Below are positions 1-6,426 of a stretch of 7,071 bases of DNA, one piece after another. The notes beneath the pieces are model-generated. The model was not told the DNA's origin and did no database searches. It worked only from the letters and a program-made list of their open reading frames with translations. Positions within the stretch are counted from its first letter, which is position 1. Every line of letters starts with the position of its first letter. The position numbers and the translations under genes were made by a program. The DNA is from Bacteroidota bacterium (GTDB taxonomy: Bacteria > Zhuqueibacterota > JdFR-76 > DREG01). The stretch is from the NCBI GenBank assembly GCA_030624545.1, contig JAUXJX010000096.1, forward strand, positions 1 to 7,071. Reading direction: 5' to 3'.

Positions 1-482
1 AGGGCTATGAACGCCTGATCAAAGAATGTAATCTTACTCAGGAACAAGTTGCACAAAAAGTCGGTAAGGATCGCTCGTCAGTTACGAATTTTCTGCGCTT
101 GTTAAAACTGCCGCTGGAAATACAGAAAAGTCTGCGGAATGGCGAGGTTTCCATGGGGCACGCAAGAGCCCTGCTGGCAGTTGACGACCTCCGACAGCAA
201 ATCAAACTGTGGAAGCTGGTTGTAAAGAGAAACTATTCCGTGCGAAAAGTGGAAGAGTTGGTAAAATCACCGAGCAGTGAAAGAGCCTCTTTGCCGCCCA
301 ACACGAAGCCGAGAAAATCAGCACTCATACTGGATGTCGAGGACAAGCTCCGTGAGATCTTGGGAACCCAACTCAGAATTTATCCGAAAAAGGAAGGCGG
401 AAAGATAGAAATTGAGTACTATTCTGACGAGGATTTGGATCGAATTTTCAGTATTCTGACTTCCACGGAAAAACAATACTAA
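1..482 (+). CDS. parB: Chromosome-partitioning protein ParB, 3' part only (5' end outside window)
   Basis: This is the C-terminal part of ParB, the DNA-binding protein that loads at parS sites near the origin and works with the ATPase ParA to segregate chromosomes. The frame is open from base 3 to the TAA at 480-482, giving 159 visible residues; about the N-terminal 40% (ParA-contact region and CTP-binding motifs) lies upstream. Visible residues 11-36 form the ParB helix-turn-helix, with LTQEQVAQKVGKDRSSV followed by NFLRLLKLP. Residues 51-59 hold the family motif MGHARALLA. A variable linker (about 88-105) is followed by the C-terminal dimerisation domain (about 106-150, DVEDKLREILGTQLRI...). 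A TTG at base 99 could be read as a start, but the family match continues upstream of it, so the gene is truncated by the window and not short. The next gene's ribosome-binding sequence overlaps this stop codon, which implies co-transcription. Confidence 0.95.
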   Translation, partial: GYERLIKECNLTQEQVAQKVGKDRSSVTNFLRLLKLPLEIQKSLRNGEVSMGHARALLAVDDLRQQIKLWKLVVKRNYSVRKVEELVKSPSSERASLPPNTKPRKSALILDVEDKLREILGTQLRIYPKKEGGKIEIEYYSDEDLDRIFSILTSTEKQY

Positions 483-488
483 GGGATT

Positions 489-1406
489 ATGCCTAAACCC
501 AAAGCCAAGAAAAAACGCCGCTTCGTCTCTTTTCTGGTTCTTCCTGACGACTATACGGAGCCTATCAATTTTAAACTAAGCATCTTCTCGCTTAGGATGC
601 TGGCGGTTGTCGGAATCATCTTGCTGATTCACATAATAGTCGGCGGTGTGTTTTATTTTCAATATTATCAAGTTCATAATGAAAATGTGGTTCTCAAGGT
701 TGAGAAGGCCAAATTGGAGCGCGAAAACAGCCAGGTCCGTACGATAGCAGAAAAATTCGACGAGCTTCAGCAAATCTCCCGAAAACTCAGAATTTCACTG
801 GGCGTAGACGACTCCGAAGAAGTGGATGGACTCTTATCACAGACGAGTCCTCTGGTCAGACAGCAAAGCGAAATTGTGAATCAAGATTTCCCGCCCATCG
901 CAGGAGAAGGCGGAGTTGAGAGGCAGGTCGAGGCTGCTTTACAGCGTGTGAGCAATGCCCAGTCTTTATACCATTTGATGTATGAGAATTTACCGACATT
1001 ACTTCCCGTTGATGGATTGATTTCTCATGGCTATGATGCAATGCATTTTGGCGAGCCCCTTTCACGGGATCAACATCAGGGCATTGATATCACTGCCAAA
1101 CGTGGGTCGATTATCAGAGCTTCGGGCGCGGGAACGATTGTCTTTGCGGGTTGGACACCGGATTTGGGAAACCTTATTATTGTCTATCATGGTAGCGATC
1201 TCTTTACATTTTATGCACACAACATGCGCCTGCTAAGGAAAGAGGGCACTGTAAAAAAGGGTGAAGCCATTGCACTTTTGGGAAGCTCCGGAGGTTCCAG
1301 TACAGGCCCTCATCTTCATTTTGAGATTTGGCGTGAATCCAAGCCGGTGGATCCAAGGGAATTCATCTTTGCCCTGCAGAGAGATCAGTCTTCTGTGGAA
1401 ATGTAG
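489..1406 (+). CDS. Membrane-anchored M23/LytM-family peptidoglycan metallopeptidase
   Basis: A 305-residue zinc endopeptidase predicted to cleave peptide cross-links of peptidoglycan from the periplasmic side of the inner membrane. Residues 1-36 are basic and cytoplasmic (KPKAKKKRR near the start). Residues 37-58 form one transmembrane helix. Residues about 62-100 are a probable coiled coil, and a helical linker follows to about 175. The LytM domain spans about 185-293. All expected active-site residues are present: zinc ligands H196 and D200 (HQGID) and H277 (second His of GPHLHFEI), with catalytic H244 (FYAHN) and H275. No cleavable signal peptide is seen; the helix is an uncleaved anchor. 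The start at 489 follows AAGGGA at 481-486, which overlaps the parB stop, with only 6 bases between genes. The next gene is a bactofilin, and bactofilins are known partners of LytM hydrolases in cell-shape control. That this pair works together is inferred from adjacency. It could also act as a division-associated hydrolase or activator, but its intact catalytic residues argue for a real enzyme. Confidence 0.9.
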   Translation: MPKPKAKKKRRFVSFLVLPDDYTEPINFKLSIFSLRMLAVVGIILLIHIIVGGVFYFQYYQVHNENVVLKVEKAKLERENSQVRTIAEKFDELQQISRKLRISLGVDDSEEVDGLLSQTSPLVRQQSEIVNQDFPPIAGEGGVERQVEAALQRVSNAQSLYHLMYENLPTLLPVDGLISHGYDAMHFGEPLSRDQHQGIDITAKRGSIIRASGAGTIVFAGWTPDLGNLIIVYHGSDLFTFYAHNMRLLRKEGTVKKGEAIALLGSSGGSSTGPHLHFEIWRESKPVDPREFIFALQRDQSSVEM

Positions 1407-1418
1407 AAATGACTTCGA

Positions 1419-1424
1419 AAGGAG
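1419..1424 (+). promoter_or_regulatory. Ribosome-binding site deciding the bactofilin start
   Basis: AAGGAG lies five bases before the ATG at 1430. An earlier in-frame ATG at 1409 has no Shine-Dalgarno-like sequence before it, so this site places the start at 1430. Confidence 0.8.
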
Positions 1425-1429
1425 AGAAC

Positions 1430-1870
1430 ATGTTTAAGGATAGGGACAACGCTTCTTACGATAAAATGGGTGATCTGAACACACTCATCGGCAAGGGATC
1501 AGTAATCGAAGGCAATCTAACGTCCGAGCACAGCTTGCGAATCGATGGAAAGCTCATAGGCAATATCAAATCCACTGATTCCATAATCATTGGCAAAGAC
1601 GGTCATGTGCAGGGCGAAATTGATGTGAAGAATGTTATTCTGGGCGGCTCGATCAAGGGCAAAATCGTGGCGTCCGGCAAAATCACATTGGAATCTACCG
1701 CCGTGTTTGTCGGCCAGCTAAAAGCCGCAAAACTAGTTATTGCGGAGGGCGCAACTTTTGATGGAAGCTCGCATATGAAAGGAGCCTCGGAAGTTATATC
1801 GTCTCGCTCCGAACAAGAGGGGCCAAAGGTGAAACCGGTAGAAGTGCCTGTCGAGACATCGGCAGACTAA
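1430..1870 (+). CDS. Bactofilin family cytoskeletal protein
   Basis: A 146-residue bactofilin: a polymer-forming protein with a right-handed beta-helix core that assembles membrane-associated filaments without nucleotide. The core runs from about residue 17 to 116 and shows the short repeating beta-strand pattern with regularly spaced Gly, Ile and Val (SVIEGNL, LRIDGKLIGNI, GHVQGEIDVKNVILGGSIKGKI, ATFDGSSHM). Length and the short unstructured tails (1-16 and about 117-146, the latter Pro/Val/Glu-rich) fit the family. There is no transmembrane segment. Starting at 1430 gives MFKDRDN, which resembles the short Met-Phe-Lys-type N-terminus described for membrane targeting in other bactofilins; this supports the chosen start. 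The alternative ATG at 1409 would add seven residues. The gene begins 23 bases after the LytM hydrolase gene, a pairing known from other bacteria in which bactofilins localise wall hydrolases. It could also interact with ParA/ParB, as bactofilins do in Myxococcus, but nothing in the sequence shows this. Confidence 0.93.
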   Translation: MFKDRDNASYDKMGDLNTLIGKGSVIEGNLTSEHSLRIDGKLIGNIKSTDSIIIGKDGHVQGEIDVKNVILGGSIKGKIVASGKITLESTAVFVGQLKAAKLVIAEGATFDGSSHMKGASEVISSRSEQEGPKVKPVEVPVETSAD

Positions 1871-1920
1871 CAAGAATCGGGCATAACTGTGGATGCTAAC
1901 CTTGATTTCCAATACACTAA

Positions 1921-2175
1921 ATGAAGGGGCAGGGCAAAAATAGTGGTTTTCGCGGAACCATACGTGAGATGGGACCGTACGTTGATTTAGGGATGCGTTT
2001 CGCCCTTAGTATGACTTTTGGTGTGCTTGGCGGGCTTTGGCTGGACAAGAAGTTGAATACGACGCCTTTTCTTTTGATTGTGGGTTTTTTGATAGGAGCT
2101 GCGGCGGGATTTTGGAGTATTTACCGGGTGGTTTACGTAAAGGATCAAACAAAGCGGCGTGATAAAAACGGGTAA
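1921..2175 (+). CDS. atpZ: AtpZ-type accessory membrane protein of F-type ATP synthase
   Basis: An 84-residue small membrane protein of the AtpZ/AtpI family (often annotated 'AtpZ/AtpI family protein' or 'F0F1-ATPase subunit'). It has two transmembrane helices (about 20-41 and 47-70) joined by the characteristic short charged loop WLDKKLNTTPF. Glycine-rich helices carry the family signature, including GVLGGLW and GFLIGAAAGF. The N-terminus, REMGPYVDLG, matches the conserved start of the domain. Relatives take part with AtpI in c-ring assembly or stability and in divalent-cation handling; this is family knowledge, not visible here. The ATG at 1921 has no recognisable Shine-Dalgarno, and the 50 bases before it contain no convincing promoter or terminator, so expression may rely on read-through and reinitiation from the bactofilin gene. 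The 3' end overlaps atpI by 17 bases. Confidence 0.88.
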   Translation: MKGQGKNSGFRGTIREMGPYVDLGMRFALSMTFGVLGGLWLDKKLNTTPFLLIVGFLIGAAAGFWSIYRVVYVKDQTKRRDKNG

Positions 2176-2545
2176 GACTTTTGTCAGTTCTTTTTTGCTG
2201 CTTGGCTTCATCGCGGGGCTTATCGGGTTTGTGGTTCTTTTGTTATTTGGATGGCAAAACTCTCTTCCTTCCCTGATCGCTGGATGGTTGATCAGCTTGG
2301 CCTTAATCTTGTGCGGATATCTTGCAAATAATTGGGGCTTTTCACAATCTCATAAGATGTTCCTGGCAGTCCTGTTTGGAGGGATGACCCTGCGAATAGT
2401 GACCGTTGTCGGCATTGTATATTGGGTAAACCGGGCACAATGGCTGCCAATGCTGACATTTCTGGTGAACTTGACTATCTATTATTTCATATTTCAGTCT
2501 ATAGAACTTGTTGTGATTAAACGACAATTGACAAAACCAAAATAA
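2159..2545 (+). CDS. atpI: ATP synthase accessory protein AtpI
   Basis: A 128-residue, very hydrophobic protein in the usual atpI position between atpZ and atpB. Four transmembrane helices are evident at about 8-31, 35-55, 66-90 and 94-120, the architecture of the ATP synthase protein I family. AtpI is not a stoichiometric subunit; it helps assemble the c-ring. Sequence conservation in this family is low, so the call rests on topology, length and position, with the GGMTLRI segment at 74-80 being family-like. The start is a GTG at 2159 inside the end of atpZ, a 17-base overlap without a well-placed Shine-Dalgarno (AAAGGA at 2139-2144 is too distant), suggesting translational coupling to atpZ. 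A later start such as the TTG at 2195 would cut into the first helix and is less likely. Confidence 0.82.
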   Translation: MIKTGKTFVSSFLLLGFIAGLIGFVVLLLFGWQNSLPSLIAGWLISLALILCGYLANNWGFSQSHKMFLAVLFGGMTLRIVTVVGIVYWVNRAQWLPMLTFLVNLTIYYFIFQSIELVVIKRQLTKPK

Positions 2546-2563
2546 TAAGGGAAACAAAAAGTC

Positions 2564-3364
2564 ATGCTTGGATATTGGACGACGGTAACCGATCCTGAAA
2601 AACAAGGCCCTGATGACGTAGGTGCGGGTTTCATTTTAGAGCACGTGCAGGATCATGTGGTAATTGAGTTGCCTACCGTACTGGGAATCGACATGTCGAT
2701 TACCATTCACGTACTGATGATGTGGATTGCCTGTGCAATTTTGCTGCTGCTTTTTGCCCTGGCAAGACGTCAAATCGGCCTGGTCTCCCGTGGATTCGGG
2801 AACGCAGTCGAATCGGTGGTTGTGTTTTTGAAGGGTGATATCATAGAAGCGTACCTCGGCGAAGAGGGTAAGCGTTTTACGCCGTACCTGCTGACTGCTT
2901 TCTTTTTCGTTTTGACATGTAACCTGTTGGGGTTGGTGCCCGGTGCGGCCACTGCTACTTCCAACCTTGCGGTCACGGGAACTTTGGCGGTTTTGACCTT
3001 CCTTATTGGGCAAACGGCTGGAATCTTGAAAAAAGGAATTATCGGCTATTTCAAAAGCTTTCTTCCGGCTGGTGTGCCGGGCTTCGTCGCGCCCATCGTG
3101 TTTTTCATTGAATTTATTGGCGTATTCACCAAACACTCTGCTTTGGCGATCCGGCTATTCGCGAACATGATGGCGGATCACTTGATCGTGTTAACCTTTC
3201 TTGGACTAATCATCATATTCAAGAGTTACTTGGTGGCTCTGCTGGCCGTGCCCGGCGCGGTGGCGCTTGAACTTCTCGCCGTCTTGATTGCAGTGATCCA
3301 GGCGTATATTTTCACCATGCTGTCCGCCGTGTTCATTGGTATTGCTTTGGCAGAGGAACATTAA
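2564..3364 (+). CDS. atpB: ATP synthase subunit a (Fo proton channel)
   Basis: A 266-residue integral membrane stator subunit that provides the two proton half-channels beside the c-ring. The essential arginine is R197 in AIRLFANMMADH (E. coli aR210). N201 and Q246 (VIQAYIF) match conserved E. coli N214 and Q252. H206 occupies the position of E. coli E219, the swapped arrangement seen in mitochondria and many bacteria. The N-terminal about 45 residues are a soluble/amphipathic region with LEHVQDH, followed by at least five hydrophobic segments (about 46-66, 108-126, 134-155, 170-187, and a long hairpin at 205-262). FTPYLLTAFFFVLTCNLLGL (105-124) is the conserved helix with the family Asn-Leu-Leu-Gly motif. 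The start at 2564 follows AAGGGA (2547-2552) with a rather long 11-base spacing. The gene sits 18 bases after atpI and 73 bases before atpE. Confidence 0.96.
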   Translation: MLGYWTTVTDPEKQGPDDVGAGFILEHVQDHVVIELPTVLGIDMSITIHVLMMWIACAILLLLFALARRQIGLVSRGFGNAVESVVVFLKGDIIEAYLGEEGKRFTPYLLTAFFFVLTCNLLGLVPGAATATSNLAVTGTLAVLTFLIGQTAGILKKGIIGYFKSFLPAGVPGFVAPIVFFIEFIGVFTKHSALAIRLFANMMADHLIVLTFLGLIIIFKSYLVALLAVPGAVALELLAVLIAVIQAYIFTMLSAVFIGIALAEEH

Positions 3365-3370
3365 TATATT
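3342..3370 (+). promoter_or_regulatory. Possible weak sigma-70-type promoter before atpE
   Basis: TATATT at 3365-3370 matches the -10 consensus at five of six positions, and TTGCTT at 3342-3347 matches TTGACA at three of six, with a 17-base spacer. It overlaps the end of atpB and would add transcripts of atpE onwards. The -35 match is poor and the AT-rich spacer could yield it by chance. Confidence 0.22.
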
Positions 3371-3372
3371 TA

Positions 3373-3382
3373 CCAAATTTGG
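3373..3382. repeat. Perfect 10-base palindrome CCAAATTTGG in the atpB-atpE spacer
   Basis: CCAAATTTGG is its own reverse complement and lies 9-18 bases after the atpB stop, just downstream of the possible -10 element. As DNA it could be a protein-binding site; as RNA it has no loop and is a poor hairpin. Function unknown. Confidence 0.4.
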
Positions 3383-3420
3383 AAATCGAATAAGTCACTT
3401 GACGGTCATTAAGAATAGAT

Positions 3421-3428
3421 AAGGAGGT
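3421..3428 (+). promoter_or_regulatory. Full-consensus Shine-Dalgarno of atpE
   Basis: AAGGAGGT, preceded by T, pairs along its whole length with the usual 16S rRNA 3' end and sits nine bases before the ATG at 3438. It is the strongest ribosome-binding site in the window, in line with the need for many c subunits per enzyme. Confidence 0.9.
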
Positions 3429-3437
3429 TTATCAACT

Positions 3438-3683
3438 ATGGACATGTCACTCGCCTTTGCATATTTGGGAGCAGGTATCGGCGTAGCCGGAGCTACAATC
3501 GGATGCGGTATTGGGATTGGAAAACTGGCCAGCGAAGCGATGATGGGCGTCTCCAGACAACCGGAGGCTGTCGGTGATATTCGCGGAATGATGATCTTAA
3601 CTGCTGCTATGATCGAAGGTGTGGCCCTATTTTCCGTATTGGTCTGTGTGTTGCTGATTTTCGCCAGCAAGACCGTTAGCTAA
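3438..3683 (+). CDS. atpE: ATP synthase subunit c (rotor ring proteolipid)
   Basis: An 81-residue hairpin of two transmembrane helices that oligomerises into the proton-driven rotor ring. Helix 1 (about 6-33) contains the glycine-rich packing motif, GATIGCGIGIG at 18-28. The polar loop carries the invariant R40-Q41-P42 that contacts gamma/epsilon. Helix 2 (about 51-75) carries the ion-binding carboxylate E60 in AAMIEGVALF. The sodium-type ligands are missing: the residue after the Glu is Gly instead of Ser/Thr, and the helix 1 Gln equivalent is I27, so proton specificity is predicted. The ATG at 3438 is chosen because of the perfectly placed Shine-Dalgarno; a second ATG two codons later is possible but further from it. 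The gene is flanked on both sides by non-coding spacers with structural features, unlike the tight junctions elsewhere, which suggests its expression is tuned separately. Confidence 0.97.
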   Translation: MDMSLAFAYLGAGIGVAGATIGCGIGIGKLASEAMMGVSRQPEAVGDIRGMMILTAAMIEGVALFSVLVCVLLIFASKTVS

Positions 3684-3691
3684 TCGAAACC

Positions 3692-3716
3692 GGTTCTTCG
3701 TAAAACCGGAAGAACC
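3692..3716 (+). promoter_or_regulatory. Hairpin in the atpE-atpF spacer
   Basis: GGTTCTTC (3692-3699) and GAAGAACC (3709-3716) form a perfect 8-bp stem when G-T pairing offset is read as given by the arms around a 9-base loop; the left arm is best taken as GGTTCTTC from 3692. No T-run follows, so it is not a classical terminator. A competing 6-bp stem is CCGGTT (3690-3695) with AACCGG (3704-3709). Its position behind the highly expressed c-subunit gene fits an mRNA-stability or processing element. Confidence 0.55.
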
Positions 3717-3736
3717 TCCAACAGTGGAATTCGCAT

Positions 3737-4249
3737 ATGCTATTCGTAATTCTGGAATCGAATTTATTGGCCGTTGAGCCAGGCCTTGTCGTCTGGTCAG
3801 CGATCACGTTCTTGCTCCTCCTCCTGGTTCTTCGCAAGTTCGCGTGGAAGCCGATTCTCAGTGCATTAGAAAATCGCGAGACCCATATTCGCGAGTCGAT
3901 CGAACGTGCGGAAGAAGCACAAAGGAAAGCAGATGAGAATCTAAAGTCTTACCAGAAGATCATGGAGGATGCAAGGAAAGAAAGCCGCGAGATACTGGAG
4001 AAGGGCCGAATGACGGCGGAAACCATGCGCGAGGAAATTCTGGACAAGGCGAAGGAAGAATCTGCGCGGATGGTTGAAAAGGCAAAGAAGGAAATCTCAT
4101 TGGAACGGGAAAAATCCCTGGATGAGATTAGAGGACTTGCCGTTGATCTTTCTTTGGCCGCGGCCTCGAAACTGGTGGAGCGTTCCCTGAAAGATTCGGA
4201 TCATGAAAAGATCGTCGAGCAATATATCAAGGAGATGAAGGTATCTTGA
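3737..4249 (+). CDS. atpF: ATP synthase subunit b (peripheral stalk)
   Basis: A 170-residue stator stalk protein that links subunit a in the membrane to delta and alpha on F1. One transmembrane helix lies at about 16-33 (GLVVWSAITFLLLLLVL), followed by the conserved KFAWKPI junction at 34-40. A long, highly charged helical coiled-coil stretch runs from about 45 to 135, rich in Glu, Lys and Arg (for example RAEEAQRKADENLKSYQ). The C-terminal part, LAVDLSLAAASKLVERSL, resembles the region that binds delta. Length is normal for the family. Only one b-type gene is present, so the stalk is predicted to be a homodimer unless a second copy lies elsewhere. No good Shine-Dalgarno precedes the ATG at 3737. 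The stop overlaps the atpH start by four bases. Confidence 0.95.
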   Translation: MLFVILESNLLAVEPGLVVWSAITFLLLLLVLRKFAWKPILSALENRETHIRESIERAEEAQRKADENLKSYQKIMEDARKESREILEKGRMTAETMREEILDKAKEESARMVEKAKKEISLEREKSLDEIRGLAVDLSLAAASKLVERSLKDSDHEKIVEQYIKEMKVS

Positions 4250-4806
4250 ACAGGGCAGGAATCCTACCCCGTAGATATGCCAAGGCCCTGTTTCTTGTGG
4301 GGAGTGATCGGGGCATCCTCGATAAGATTCAAGAAGACTGGGCTCTATTTGTTCATACGCTGAAAGAGAAGCCGGACTTCTATCACTTCTTCGTTTCGCC
4401 CGAGGTTTCTCGCCGCGAAAAGGAAGAAAAGATTGAAGAGCTTTTTGGCGATATCTTCTCGAATGTATTCTACAATTTCCTTCTGGTTATCTTAAAAAAT
4501 CAGCGGCAGAATGTAATTTTGGAGATTGCCGAGGCTTTTAATGTCGAAGTGGATCAATCAGTCAATCGCACCAAAGCAGTGGTAACGTCCGCGGTGGAGT
4601 TGCCAGCTGAATTAAGAACACAAATTCAGCAGCAATTGTCCAAAGATTTGAACAAAGAGATCATTCTGGTTACGCAAAGAGACCCAACACTCATTGGGGG
4701 AATTCGGATCATGGTGGAGGGCAAAGTGATCGATGGATCGATCAAGGGGAAGCTCCGCATGATGCGAGATTTTTTGATGCAAAAGCCGGAAGAGAGGATG
4801 AACTGA
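4246..4806 (+). CDS. atpH: ATP synthase subunit delta (OSCP)
   Basis: A 186-residue soluble F1 subunit that caps the alpha3-beta3 head and joins it to subunit b. The N-terminal helical domain starts with the family motif RRYAKALF at 9-16. The C-terminal domain contains the OSCP signature at about 146-170, DPTLIGGIRIMVEGKVIDGS followed by IKGKL. Length is typical. The start is a TTG at 4246 overlapping the atpF stop (TTGA, four-base overlap), which implies translational coupling; AAGGAG (4229-4234) and GAAGG (4237-4241) precede it. No in-frame ATG exists before the conserved RRYAKALF motif, so the rare TTG start is favoured. It is followed by an unusually long 102-base spacer before atpA. Confidence 0.94.
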   Translation: MNRAGILPRRYAKALFLVGSDRGILDKIQEDWALFVHTLKEKPDFYHFFVSPEVSRREKEEKIEELFGDIFSNVFYNFLLVILKNQRQNVILEIAEAFNVEVDQSVNRTKAVVTSAVELPAELRTQIQQQLSKDLNKEIILVTQRDPTLIGGIRIMVEGKVIDGSIKGKLRMMRDFLMQKPEERMN

Positions 4807-4908
4807 TCCCTCGATACTCGCAGCTCCGTTGCGCCGCCCGGGCTGTCCGGTCGACTATCTTGCATTGCGATCGCGCTATGGGCATAAACAAATTGGAGGT
4901 AAAGGTAA
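4807..4908 (+). other. GC-rich 102-base atpH-atpA spacer
   Basis: This non-coding stretch is visibly richer in G+C than its neighbours over its first 75 or so bases and includes two palindromes, GCCCGGGC (4836-4843) and GCGATCGC (4867-4874). No convincing promoter, terminator or gene was found. Its last bases hold the atpA ribosome-binding site GGAGGT (4895-4900), eight bases before the ATG. Confidence 0.6.
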
Positions 4909-6423
<1,515 letters not shown>

Positions 6424-6426
6424 TTT

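Noticed and set aside
99..482. A complete short gene starting at the TTG at base 99
   Set aside because: ParB homology (helix-turn-helix) continues upstream in the same open frame to base 3, so this is the 3' part of a longer parB.
1211..1219. TTATGCACA, a perfect match to the DnaA-box consensus TTATNCACA
   Set aside because: It is a single site inside the LytM gene and encodes part of the conserved catalytic Tyr-Ala-His motif; no cluster or AT-rich unwinding region accompanies it.
2641..2648. GCACGTGC palindrome containing the CACGTG core of parS
   Set aside because: The flanks do not match the parS consensus arms (TGTTTCACGTGAAACA) and it lies inside atpB coding sequence.
2636..3136. Long minus-strand open frame opposite atpB, and similar ones opposite atpA
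   Set aside because: They lie fully antisense to strongly conserved atp genes and encode low-complexity, non-family-like proteins; they are coding shadows.
3399..3404. TTGACG as a -35 element before atpE
   Set aside because: No acceptable -10 lies 16-18 bases downstream; that position is the Shine-Dalgarno itself.
4867..4874. GCGATCGC, the core of the cyanobacterial HIP1 repeat
   Set aside because: Only one copy was noticed, and the gene set and protein sequences do not point to cyanobacteria; likely coincidence.
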